From Aquiflexum lacus (lineage in GTDB: Bacteria > Bacteroidota > Bacteroidia > Cytophagales > Cyclobacteriaceae): a stretch of DNA of 64,000 nucleotides. The position numbers were made by a program, and so were the translations under genes. Where the stretch lies: NCBI RefSeq assembly GCF_015476655.1, contig NZ_JABFHF010000003.1, positions 62,001 to 126,000 of the forward strand, read 5' to 3'. Below, in pieces: positions 18,701 to 25,971 of this stretch. The notes beneath the pieces were generated by a model, which worked only from the letters and a program-made list of their open reading frames with translations, was not told the origin of the DNA and did not search any database. Numbering within the stretch: the stretch's first letter is position 1; every line of letters begins with the position of its first letter.

Positions 18701-20294
18701 TGGCAGATACATCGGAAGTACTGACAATTCTGAATTCAACATTGCCAGATAGATTTTTTAAGACGGATAGGTCAATTTCCTGATTGTTGAATGCTGTCCC
18801 TATTTGCTCCCAATTTGCCAGATCGCTGGAGAAATTGTCTCCGCTATATCTCAATGCGAGATTTTTAGGCCCTGTATTGGATGATCTTGTTCCTAATTTC
18901 AGATTGCTCAGGTCAACCAATTTGTCCGGCGCTACTGTGAAACCAAAAGTGAAAAATCTTTCAGCTCCGGAATCCCATCCATTTGAACTGATCGAGTTAT
19001 TGGCTCCTGTAGGACCAATGTCAGTGCCTCTAGCAAAATCTAAGGCAGTCAAACCATCTGTCACTAATTCTGCACCGGTAGAAATCTGATTTCCAGGTTC
19101 ACCTGTGAAATTATAATTGAGTATGACCTCAGGCTCTAAAGGTGGAATCTCCCTGATTGTTCCGTTGAATTGGACTGGTAAGAAGTTCCCAGATGAAACA
19201 AAGAAGTTTCCAACCCTTAATGTTCCTGCGGTTTGTATTTCGCTATTATTTGCAGCTCTATTGCTAGTAGCAACTACTCTGAATTCTACATCTCCTGATA
19301 TCAGACCTATATTGGAAAGGTCTAAAGTTTCATTGGAGAAATTGGATCCGGAATTGGTCCATTGCGCCAAATCTGAGCCGAAATTATCAATACTATATCT
19401 TAAGGACAAATCGCCAGGTCCAGTATTTGAAGATCTTGTAGCAATTACAAGGTTTTGTAATTCCACTTCAAATCCTGACGCTATGGTAATACCAAAAGTA
19501 AAATAATCATTCGCTTCAGTGCTCCAACTGGAGCCACTTATTGAATTATTGGCTGTTGTAGGTATTATTCCTGTACCTCTTCCGAAATTTTTCGCATCAA
19601 TATTTATACTTCCTGTTCCTGCGGTGAATTCCTGATTTCCCGGCTGCCCAGCAAAATCCCACTGAGCTAGGGTAGCTGCTGTTTCTGGATCGGGGTCATT
19701 GATAGGAGTAACTTCCCCATTTAAACTCACTGCCAAATCACCCGGGAAAAAATTAGTGACCCTAAAGGTTCCTGTAGTCGAAACTGTGCCGCCATTTGCT
19801 GAAACATTGCTTGAACTTACAATTCTGAATTCAACATTTTCTGTCAATAGGGGCAAAGCGGACAGGTCAATTTCTTGGTTATTAAAATTTGTACCCACCT
19901 GTACCCATGTCGCAAGATTGTTGGTAAAACCATCCATGCTATAGGTTAAGGCCATTTCTCCCGGACCTGTTCCTGAAGAACGGGTTCCTATAATCAGTTT
20001 GGAAAGTTTGGCCTGAAAACCTTCATCAATGGTTATTCCAAAACTGAAGTACCTGTTTTCTCCCGCATCCCAACCTGCAGAACTGATGGAATTGCCCGCT
20101 GTGGTAGCCGTAATATCTGCTCCCCGTGTTAAGTTCAAGGGAATTACGTTGGTACTTCCAGTACCTGCTGTAAATTCCTGATTGCCTGGTTCACCTGCAA
20201 AATTCCAGGAGGCCAAAGTTTGGGCCTGTACATTAAATAGCCCAAAGACCATTAAAGCGACAGTAAGTAATTTTTTAAGTAAAGGTTGTTTCAT
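15795..20294 (-). CDS. Secreted endonuclease/exonuclease/phosphatase-domain protein with T9SS sorting domain
   Basis: A 1499-residue exported protein. The signal peptide covers residues 1-25 (ending NVQAQ). Three tandem homologous units of about 180 residues follow (near 26-205, 206-387, 388-565), each opening with a W/YxFxGxPGNQ pattern and containing TRSSxTGPG. A bacterial Ig-like domain lies near 565-670 and a choice-of-anchor-J-type jelly roll (EDFNNSCPDGLPSGW) near 676-841. The catalytic DNase I-like domain covers about 962-1256: VTWNVEWFG, FQEI, VNVHTRS, LFGDFND and TTSDHLPV give the Asn, Glu, Asp and His positions. After an Ig-like stretch, residues about 1421-1499 form a type A T9SS sorting domain (VFPNPSSH). 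It is likely an extracellular nuclease or phosphodiesterase. Confidence 0.87.
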   Translation of the reverse strand: MKQPLLKKLLTVALMVFGLFNVQAQTLASWNFAGEPGNQEFTAGTGSTNVIPLNLTRGADITATTAGNSISSAGWDAGENRYFSFGITIDEGFQAKLSKLIIGTRSSGTGPGEMALTYSMDGFTNNLATWVQVGTNFNNQEIDLSALPLLTENVEFRIVSSSNVSANGGTVSTTGTFRVTNFFPGDLAVSLNGEVTPINDPDPETAATLAQWDFAGQPGNQEFTAGTGSINIDAKNFGRGTGIIPTTANNSISGSSWSTEANDYFTFGITIASGFEVELQNLVIATRSSNTGPGDLSLRYSIDNFGSDLAQWTNSGSNFSNETLDLSNIGLISGDVEFRVVATSNRAANNSEIQTAGTLRVGNFFVSSGNFLPVQFNGTIREIPPLEPEVILNYNFTGEPGNQISTGAELVTDGLTALDFARGTDIGPTGANNSISSNGWDSGAERFFTFGFTVAPDKLVDLSNLKLGTRSSNTGPKNLALRYSGDNFSSDLANWEQIGTAFNNQEIDLSVLKNLSGNVEFRIVSTSDVSANGGTVASGGTLRVTNFFPDNVGVSFVGIVKNASGVIVPGINLDPNTLDFGMVTINETAPVLTYEITASNLTADIIINSEGPFIISADGVNFQNTITIPAGQFNNPVSISVALDSSVPGTLSSNITHQTNGAGPVNLTVSATVVDPFNISEDFNNSCPDGLPSGWTSVSLLGDQEWVCTEFGRAGTNEFANAPFGVQMNGFLSGPVLNEDWLISPAYDLSEFDFPILTFWSRANFAGPRLQLLVSTNYVDGDPAQADWTELNDRFATSNTWTFSKEINLVGFKNSNVRIAFKYRSSPVEGATRWTLDDFNLKNSDAPPAPFLTNTIGNVDYWHFGIIPVGTVSIATRTFNFSLSDALEPLTIKAVPGFEFSKNGSDFFQSLTYDPIEAAANNTVTVRFAPNDMGAFSGNIAFESGDIMIQRGFVTGATVERDNTFDIVTWNVEWFGSTQPRQGPNDVDLQLQNVKTIVEDLDADVYAFQEITGLDKFNELVELLEEYEAVVSPAASQGPDVFDDAQKLIFLYKKEVVELVKTRVLLEGVNPEDLVGYPSTPDRFWASGRLPFMMEIKANIDGIQQKFNLVNVHTRSNGGGESAANPRYAMRRYDVNVLKDSLDFYYGDVPLILFGDFNDDLDETVADQTAPTVNTSETSFINYINDLENYIPVTLSLSNAGLRTFPSFEDVIDHMIISDELESNWIVNSERAVAPFDLITNYLSTTSDHLPVKARFKLRCDIIAGQIIAPNEVCAESEFNLLFVGGEFTNIVAWEISTDNGMTWEPIEGSDGKNEITISAINASASFRVLMESNLCFAYSDVSETALVELPEPVIYFERGLLNTIQGDYTYYWYKNDVLISTTTVNATRIQGAGNYEVVIENELGCQSISETFRFPQQMRNSSVRVFPNPSSHLVTVIAKNTEGLINVELLSSAGVKITSKITDEGFVEFDVSGLSKGIYLIVITDRNGHSTVERLLVK

Positions 20295-20452
20295 GAATTT
20301 TTAAAATTGATTTGAACTAATTCTAAAATTAGCCCTTCTATAAGCCAAAAGAGGAATGAGATTGTTATTAGAATGTTAAAAAATTGTTGGTTGGTTTTGG
20401 GTTTATTGGTGAGTAAAGTCAGCTTCCAATGTATCTGAAAGGTATGGAAATG

Positions 20453-20478
20453 AAAATTCCACTGATTACTCAGTGGAA
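20453..20478 (-). terminator. Hairpin terminator downstream of the 20515-21225 gene
   Basis: A perfect nine-base stem TTCCACTGA (20457-20465) and TCAGTGGAA (20470-20478) encloses a four-base loop. On the minus strand it is followed by TTTTC, a short T-tract. It sits 37 bp after the stop of the barrel gene. Confidence 0.65.
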
Positions 20479-20514
20479 CTTTGCAAATCTATTATTTTAT
20501 GATTCGATTGAATA

Positions 20515-21225
20515 TTAAAATAAAAACCTCCAAGTCAGATTGATTGGTCTGATATTGTCAACATTTCCCGCAGTCAAAGGGGAGTTAAATTGGTAGGTGA
20601 GCCCAAAAGTTGAGGCATTTAGGATTTCCAGTTTTTTGAAATAATCACCCTTAAATCCAATCATCAGTTCTGCTTGAAGGTTTAATGGACTGGCCACTTC
20701 TGACAAGTTAATGGTTTGGTTTTCATTGTTTTCTCTGTAACCAAAAGTTGTGCTGAAGTTATAGCCCCCTCTTAATCCTGTTTGAAGAAAAATATTTGAG
20801 GTTTGTTTACTGCTGTTTTCCCTAAAATAAATTCTGGTCTGTGCAGAAAGGTTAAGACTATTTTGAAACACACGAGTATATTTAATTCCATCCGGCGCTT
20901 GGATGAAATTATTCCTGTTTTCATCCAAAACCGGATAAAAGTCGAGATTATAGGTCAATCTCTCCAGTTCCAAGCCTGTAATGAATGAAAGCCTTTTGTT
21001 GAATGGTAATTCCTTCATGAGACCTATTTGGACATTGCTGTGACTATCTTGATAGAAATTTTCAGAGACACCTTGCAGGAAACTAACCCCTGCGCCAAAG
21101 CTAAAGTAGGTTTGGGATTTGTAAGGTTTTTTTGAATTTTTACGCATTTCCTGGGCCTCTACATTGAAAGTGGCCAATAAAATCAAGATGCTTAGTAGAT
21201 TTTTTTTGATAGTTTGTGTTTTCAT
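20515..21225 (-). CDS. PorT-like outer-membrane beta-barrel protein
   Basis: A 236-residue protein with a signal peptide (residues 1-24, ending FNVEAQ) and a mature part of amphipathic strands such as YFSFGAGVSF, LSFITGLELE, LNLQAELMIGF and the terminal LTWRFLF. The phenylalanine-terminated last strand and the overall length match the outer-membrane beta-barrel families that are abundant in Bacteroidota. No specific ligand or partner can be named. Its promoter carries the same palindrome and spacing found in front of the 22024 gene, so it is likely controlled by the adjacent Crp/Fnr-type regulator. Confidence 0.65.
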   Translation of the reverse strand: MKTQTIKKNLLSILILLATFNVEAQEMRKNSKKPYKSQTYFSFGAGVSFLQGVSENFYQDSHSNVQIGLMKELPFNKRLSFITGLELERLTYNLDFYPVLDENRNNFIQAPDGIKYTRVFQNSLNLSAQTRIYFRENSSKQTSNIFLQTGLRGGYNFSTTFGYRENNENQTINLSEVASPLNLQAELMIGFKGDYFKKLEILNASTFGLTYQFNSPLTAGNVDNIRPINLTWRFLF

Positions 21226-21251
21226 AATTGTACCTCATTGATTTACAGGTA

Positions 21252-21295
21252 CAAAATTGGGGGAAGATGAGGAGGTAAAAATTGACCTAGGTTAA
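21252..21295 (-). promoter_or_regulatory. Operator palindrome plus -7 element for the barrel gene
   Basis: The near-palindrome TTAACCTAGGTCAA (minus strand, 21295-21282) overlaps the stop codon of the regulator gene. It is followed after exactly 22 nt by CAATTTTG (21259-21252), one mismatch from the Bacteroidota -7 consensus TAnnTTTG. The palindrome would be centred near -41, the position used by class II Crp-type activators. The ATG is 57 bp from the palindrome. Confidence 0.6.
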
Positions 21296-21918
21296 GAACG
21301 TTTCTTTTTTTGCGCCATTAACTTTTTTCTGATCCTACTCAAGGATTCAGGTTTGATGTTGAGGTAGGAGGCAAGATATTTTAAAGGGACCTGTTCCAAA
21401 TACACGGGGTATTTCTGCATCAGCTTCAAATACCGCTCACTGGCAGAATCTGTCAGAAGTGAGATTTCTCTTTGTTCACGCCAAATGTAATATTGTTCCA
21501 CAGCTGTTCTGCCAAATTTATTGCTCTCGGGAAATTGTTCATAGAGGTGTTGTAAAAATGTATAGGGTAATGAGGCAAGTATGCAATCTTCCAATGCTTC
21601 TATAAAGAACATGGAAGGGCTTTGTTGGATAAAACTGGAATAGGAACAATTGAATTCGTGTTGGAAAGAAAAATCAAATGACTTTTCCTCTCCTTTTACC
21701 AAAATAAAATGCCTCGTTAGGCCTTGGATTACAATAGATAGGTACCTTTCAGTTTCACCCTCATTTATTATATAGTCACCCTTACTATACTTTCTGATTT
21801 TGAATCCCTGCTTGAACACTTCCCATTGTTCATCAGTCAAAGGGAGGTAATCATACAAAAGCTCCCTTGCTGCATATAAATGTTGTTCGTACTCATCTTC
21901 CGAAAGTGTTCTATCCAT
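21292..21918 (-). CDS. Crp/Fnr family transcriptional regulator
   Basis: A 208-residue DNA-binding regulator. Residues about 30-130 form a cyclic-nucleotide-binding-fold domain (KYSKGDYIINEGE, then a degenerate phosphate-binding cassette, so cAMP binding is doubtful). A dimerisation helix follows near 135-165. The C-terminal helix-turn-helix is VPLKYLASYLNIKPESLSR with recognition helix near residues 188-198. This subtype is common in Bacteroidota and usually has no known ligand. It lies between two genes whose promoters share a palindromic motif with identical spacing, so it probably regulates both neighbours. An inverted repeat at 21947-21963 upstream of its own start could also mediate autoregulation. 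Confidence 0.85.
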   Translation of the reverse strand: MDRTLSEDEYEQHLYAARELLYDYLPLTDEQWEVFKQGFKIRKYSKGDYIINEGETERYLSIVIQGLTRHFILVKGEEKSFDFSFQHEFNCSYSSFIQQSPSMFFIEALEDCILASLPYTFLQHLYEQFPESNKFGRTAVEQYYIWREQREISLLTDSASERYLKLMQKYPVYLEQVPLKYLASYLNIKPESLSRIRKKLMAQKKKRS

Positions 21919-21946
21919 GAAGGAATTGAGGTTCAGTTTGATTTAC

Positions 21947-21963
21947 AAGTTAAGGATTAACTT
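21947..21963. promoter_or_regulatory. Inverted repeat in the divergent intergenic region
   Basis: Perfect seven-base arms AAGTTAA (21947-21953) and TTAACTT (21957-21963) are separated by GGA. The repeat lies between the regulator start and the 22024 gene and abuts the palindrome at 21962. It may be a second regulator half-site pair or an autoregulatory operator. Confidence 0.4.
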
Positions 21964-22005
21964 AACATAGGTCAATTTTTGGCGGTTTTAGGTCGCATAC
22001 CTTTG
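21962..22005 (+). promoter_or_regulatory. Operator palindrome plus -7 element for the 22024 gene
   Basis: The sequence TTAACATAGGTCAA at 21962-21975 is followed after exactly 22 nt by TACCTTTG (21998-22005), a full match to TAnnTTTG. The 20-nt block around the palindrome differs at only one position from the site in front of the 21225 gene when both are read in the direction of transcription. Start codon follows 18 bp after the -7 element. Confidence 0.65.
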
Positions 22006-22023
22006 TAAAACAAACCAAACTTA

Positions 22024-22290
22024 ATGAAAATGAAAATTCAATTTACATTCGGAAGCCTAAAAGGGCTATATGTGATTGCTTACCTGTTGCTCTTTGGCGG
22101 AATATTGAGGCTGTTTTCCGGCCTGTATGATTTTTTCAAAGTTCAGTCAAAATTGGACCTTCTTGAAAAATTTGATTTTCTGGTAGAAAATGCCCTTTTA
22201 TTTGGCCTTAATGGATTGATCTTGTTTTTAATCCTAAAATGGATGGCAGCTAATCTCAGAGGAAAGGATTTTGAAATGAGTCTGAAATAA
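22024..22290 (+). CDS. Small two-TM membrane protein
   Basis: An 88-residue protein with hydrophobic segments at about residues 13-33 and 56-75 separated by a charged stretch. I do not recognise a family, though the pattern (two TM helices followed by a polar tail) resembles half of DUF2975-like membrane proteins. It is divergently transcribed from the Crp/Fnr-type regulator and has a strong -7 element with the shared operator upstream, so it is probably a direct target of that regulator. The next gene starts 25 bp downstream on the same strand. Confidence 0.6.
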   Translation: MKMKIQFTFGSLKGLYVIAYLLLFGGILRLFSGLYDFFKVQSKLDLLEKFDFLVENALLFGLNGLILFLILKWMAANLRGKDFEMSLK

Positions 22291-22315
22291 TTGTCAGGAA
22301 TAAATAAAAATTGAA

Positions 22316-22540
22316 ATGAAGAAGTCAAAATACAATTCAGCTTATCCATTTATCAACATCCTTTCCTATATATTTCTGGTGTGTGGGATAGTCCTTATTT
22401 CTTTGGAAATAGTGTTGTTCTTTAGATCAGAAGACTATACCATGGTGGATTCAAGTGATAAATATTTTATGGTAATCTTGATGTTGTTATGGTATGTGGG
22501 TTTACGGTATTTTAATAAAAGATATATTAACAAACATTAA
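22316..22540 (+). CDS. Small two-TM membrane protein
   Basis: A 74-residue protein with hydrophobic segments near 10-33 and 48-63 and a basic C-terminus (RYFNKRYINKH). No family is recognised. It follows the 22024 gene by 25 bp and shares its size and topology, so the two are likely an operon and may form one membrane complex. A strong hairpin lies downstream between this gene and the convergent receiver gene. Confidence 0.5.
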   Translation: MKKSKYNSAYPFINILSYIFLVCGIVLISLEIVLFFRSEDYTMVDSSDKYFMVILMLLWYVGLRYFNKRYINKH

Positions 22541-22693
22541 AGTTGAGTTCGAACAGGTTTGAAATTCAGAATACGTTTGTATTTACAAATCCGTACTTTT
22601 GCTCAATCCTTGTGATCTTTGAGAACACCATGTTTAATTGCGCTGCAAAAAAAGACCTTTGGGAATAATTGCTTTTAGAATCCCAAGGTCAGG

Positions 22694-22736
22694 AATTAAT
22701 TCCCTAGAGGTCTTTCCAACCTCTAGGGATTTAATT
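22694..22736. repeat. Long hairpin between convergent genes
   Basis: Arms of 18 bases at 22694-22711 and 22719-22736 pair with a single mismatch around a seven-base loop; the core is CCCTAGAGGT with its complement ACCTCTAGGG. It lies between the ends of the 22540 and 22819 genes. The arms are AT-rich at the base but there is no long T-run. It may end transcription from both sides or be a dispersed palindromic repeat. Confidence 0.55.
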
Positions 22737-22818
22737 GACAGAAAAGTAAAAAGGAAGGATTACAATATAGCGTGAATTTTATCCAGGAAAGGATTTAAGC
22801 AATCAAAATTATTAACTG

Positions 22819-23223
22819 CTATGATTGCAAAAGTTCAGCCTTTATCCTATTGCAATCATCCAGATCAATTGGTTTTTCAAAAAACATTTTCACTCTCTTG
22901 TAGTGTGAACTTTTATCTTTATCTGATTGATGAATAGAGGAAGTGGCCATAATCACATTGACATGAGAAGGTATATTTAATTTGTCAAGTTTGTCCAAGA
23001 TATCCCAGCCATTTAAGGTAGGCATATTGATATCCAAAATGACCAATATGGGGTTGATGTCATTTGATAATTTAACTATAAAATCCAATCCTTCTTTGGG
23101 ATTGGAAAATGTGAAAATCTGATCTGTCAGGTTACTTTCTGACACCATCAATTCATGAAGAAATAATATTCCCGGTTCATCATCAACAATAATGACAGGT
23201 AAATTTCTCTCATTGTTTTTCAT
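22819..23223 (-). CDS. Single-domain response regulator (receiver only)
   Basis: A 134-residue CheY-like receiver without an output domain. The acidic pocket is VDDEP (Asp14/Asp15), the phospho-acceptor is Asp64 in LVILDINMP, the switch residue lies in IMATSS, and the conserved lysine is in FFEKPI. It overlaps the end of the upstream receptor gene by 14 bp, so the two are translated together. The upstream protein carries a phosphorylatable-looking histidine but no kinase ATPase domain, which suggests that this receiver exchanges phosphate with it or docks on it. Output is probably through protein contact. Confidence 0.88.
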   Translation of the reverse strand: MKNNERNLPVIIVDDEPGILFLHELMVSESNLTDQIFTFSNPKEGLDFIVKLSNDINPILVILDINMPTLNGWDILDKLDKLNIPSHVNVIMATSSIHQSDKDKSSHYKRVKMFFEKPIDLDDCNRIKAELLQS

Positions 23224-25888
23224 ATTGCTTCTCCAATTTTGAATTTAATTCACGTAAAATTCTGTCCAACTCCAAAGAACTAGCCTCAATCTCCTCCATA
23301 ATTTCATGCTTATCGAGTTTCACATTTTGGTAGTTTTCATAATTCTTCAAAGCCCTAATCATTCCTATGATTTTTGAAAGGGGGCCCCTAAATTGGTGGG
23401 ATTGGGTCCAAGCCACATCTTCTAACAGTTTATTGTGTTTTTCTACATTATCCAAGGCTTTGGTGAGACTGAGGTTTTTGAGCTCCAGATCTCTTGTCTG
23501 TGATTTTATTTTACCTTCCAATTCCAATTTATTTCTTTTATTGGTTATCAAAGTTTTGACAAAATATCCCAAAACAAAAATGGAGATTAAACCAATAATT
23601 TTGAACCATATCGTTTGGTAAAAAAATGCTTTTACAGAAAAATTGACTGAGGCAATTTCAGAAGACTCTCCAAATTGTTCGGATTTGACCTGAAACTCAT
23701 AATTACCGGGTGGTAAACCTGAGAAATAGGCCACATTTCTATTGTCATTATCAATCCAATTATTACCCAATTCTCTAATTCGATAAAAATATTTTATTGC
23801 AAGTGGCTTTTCAAATTCTATATTTCCGTATTTAATATTGAAAAAAGTCATCCCAGGTGGTACTTCGATATTTTTTTTAAAATCAATTTCATTGTTCCCA
23901 TATTTTAAAGTTTCAATGTAGGGGACAGATACTTCCCTGCGAGCTTTGAGGTTTTGAGGATCCACAATAATAGCCCCTTCCATACTTGGGAATATGATTT
24001 TTCCGTTATCCAATTTCCAGCCTGAAGGATGAAAGCCACCATTAAACTCATTATTCAACAAGCCATCTGATTTATCGATTAGAGTAGTTGAAATCCTATA
24101 ATCCTTGTCATCTGATTTTTTAAGAACCATCAAGTGGCTGATAGTCATCGCTTGAATTCCATGATTTCCAGTTATCCATAACATTCCATCTTCATCGGCA
24201 ATCATTTTGTAGATGGTTTCAAATTGGAATCCATTGCTTTTCCCGAATATCTTAAACTTTCCATTGGTATAAGAAAGCAAACCGTCGGGAGTTCCTATCC
24301 ACAAGTCCCCCTCAGGGTCTTCCCAAATACCTGTAGCCATTTGGGAGGGGGCTTTCTCGTGGATAGGGAAATGCATAATGTTTTCATCCTCATCTACACT
24401 GAAAAAACCGTTCCCATATGTTCCAAACCATAAGACACCTTTTGAATCTTCCATTCCAAAAATGATCTCAGCATTGATAAGCTCACTTTCAAGTTGGATG
24501 GTTTTCAATTCTTCATCAGGAGTTAGCTTCTGAAGAATGCCATTGATGGTTCCGATCCAAATGTTATCCTTTGAATCCTTCATCAAGGAATAAATTACAC
24601 CCTCCAATATTCCATCTTGCCTATGGTAAACCTTCTCAATTTTCAAAGAGGGCAAGTGTATTTTATTCAATCCATTTCCAGTTCCTACGTAGATATAATC
24701 ACCCCTTTGTGCAATACTCAAGACAAGGTCGTGGCTTAAGCCATTTTGTGTTGAAAACTTCATGACCCCATCGTCAGTGACCCGGTTCAGACCACCTCCT
24801 GGAGTGCCGAGCCATATCCCTTTTTCACTGTCTTGGAATGTGGTAAGGATGACACTGTGGCTTAGTCCTACTTTTGCATCAATGACTTCAACATTGCTTT
24901 TTCCAAACCTGGAAATACCAATCCCCAGACCACTGATCCAAATGGCATTTTGATTATCTTCATAAATGTCCCATATCTCATTCATAGATGAGTCGATATT
25001 GGGAAAAGAAATCAACTGATCATCAAGAATCTTATATATCCCATTAGCACTTGTACCAATCCATATCCCACCATCTATAGTAGAATGTTGAAGTGCAGTA
25101 ATATTTTTGAAACCCGAATTAGTTGGTAATTCAACCTTTTTCACGTTTTCATTTTCCAAGACGTATAATCCATGAAGCCTTGTCCCAATGTAGATTTTCC
25201 TGTCAGTTGAAACAGCAATAGTCCTGACATCTTGATTGGTCAAAAGCTCATAGGAAGAGAATTTGCCTGAACTCATATCAAAGGAATAAAAACCATTTAA
25301 TCCACCAATGAGGATTTGATCTTCAAAGGCAATCAATTCCCGAATATATCCGATTTTAAAATTTTCAGGGGAATTGATTTGCCTGAAGTCCTGACCGTCG
25401 AATAGAATCAAATTACCGTTTTGTGTTCCTAAAAATATTTTACCTGTAGCGGTTTCCGTAATTGCAGTAAATCTAAAAGTTCCCAGGTCTTCTGTGTTGG
25501 TAAATACCTTAAAGTCGTTGAATTCGGCATAAACCAATGCAATGGAATTAGCGGCATATATGCCTCCTTTTTTCGAAAGAATTAAATCGGTGAATGTTGC
25601 AGTTTGGATTTGGGAAGTATTCCTATGGTCAAAAATCTTAAATGTCCTACCATCAAACCTTACAAGCCCTTCTTCGGTTGCCATCCAAATAAATCCATTT
25701 TTGTCTTGCACTGTTCTAAATACAGTATTTACTGGAAGTCCATTGGAATTGTCCCAATCCGTCTGTACAAAAATTGTTTCTTTTTCAATTTGTTCCCATT
25801 TTTGGCCATATGAGTTCTCTAAACCAAAATAATTTAGGTGAAGTACGAGTAATATAACCCTTAAGGATAAGGAAGATTTACTTTTCAT
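23210..25888 (-). CDS. Two-component-type propeller receptor ending at the DHp domain (no HATPase)
   Basis: An 892-residue protein. After a signal sequence, residues about 35-650 form the double beta-propeller of the hybrid two-component regulator type, with repeated GxxWIGT and GLPVNTVF blocks. A Y_Y_Y domain lies at about 670-760 (FFNIKYGNIEFEKPL to GNYEFQVKSEQ) and one TM helix near 766-786. The cytoplasmic part is a coiled coil and a DHp hairpin with SHQFRGPLSKIIG (His831). The protein stops 61 residues later, after the second DHp helix; there is no N, G1 or G2 box. The stop codon is followed directly by the overlapping receiver gene, so no frameshifted ATPase domain is seen. It probably works as a phosphotransfer or scaffold protein with another kinase. 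Confidence 0.82.
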   Translation of the reverse strand: MKSKSSLSLRVILLVLHLNYFGLENSYGQKWEQIEKETIFVQTDWDNSNGLPVNTVFRTVQDKNGFIWMATEEGLVRFDGRTFKIFDHRNTSQIQTATFTDLILSKKGGIYAANSIALVYAEFNDFKVFTNTEDLGTFRFTAITETATGKIFLGTQNGNLILFDGQDFRQINSPENFKIGYIRELIAFEDQILIGGLNGFYSFDMSSGKFSSYELLTNQDVRTIAVSTDRKIYIGTRLHGLYVLENENVKKVELPTNSGFKNITALQHSTIDGGIWIGTSANGIYKILDDQLISFPNIDSSMNEIWDIYEDNQNAIWISGLGIGISRFGKSNVEVIDAKVGLSHSVILTTFQDSEKGIWLGTPGGGLNRVTDDGVMKFSTQNGLSHDLVLSIAQRGDYIYVGTGNGLNKIHLPSLKIEKVYHRQDGILEGVIYSLMKDSKDNIWIGTINGILQKLTPDEELKTIQLESELINAEIIFGMEDSKGVLWFGTYGNGFFSVDEDENIMHFPIHEKAPSQMATGIWEDPEGDLWIGTPDGLLSYTNGKFKIFGKSNGFQFETIYKMIADEDGMLWITGNHGIQAMTISHLMVLKKSDDKDYRISTTLIDKSDGLLNNEFNGGFHPSGWKLDNGKIIFPSMEGAIIVDPQNLKARREVSVPYIETLKYGNNEIDFKKNIEVPPGMTFFNIKYGNIEFEKPLAIKYFYRIRELGNNWIDNDNRNVAYFSGLPPGNYEFQVKSEQFGESSEIASVNFSVKAFFYQTIWFKIIGLISIFVLGYFVKTLITNKRNKLELEGKIKSQTRDLELKNLSLTKALDNVEKHNKLLEDVAWTQSHQFRGPLSKIIGMIRALKNYENYQNVKLDKHEIMEEIEASSLELDRILRELNSKLEKQYEKQ

Positions 25889-25971
25889 ACAGATTAAAAG
25901 CTTTTATTGAAGAGTTAGGTGGTGATAGAATCAAATCTAGATTTCATTTTCCCCATTATTCGATACAGGTA

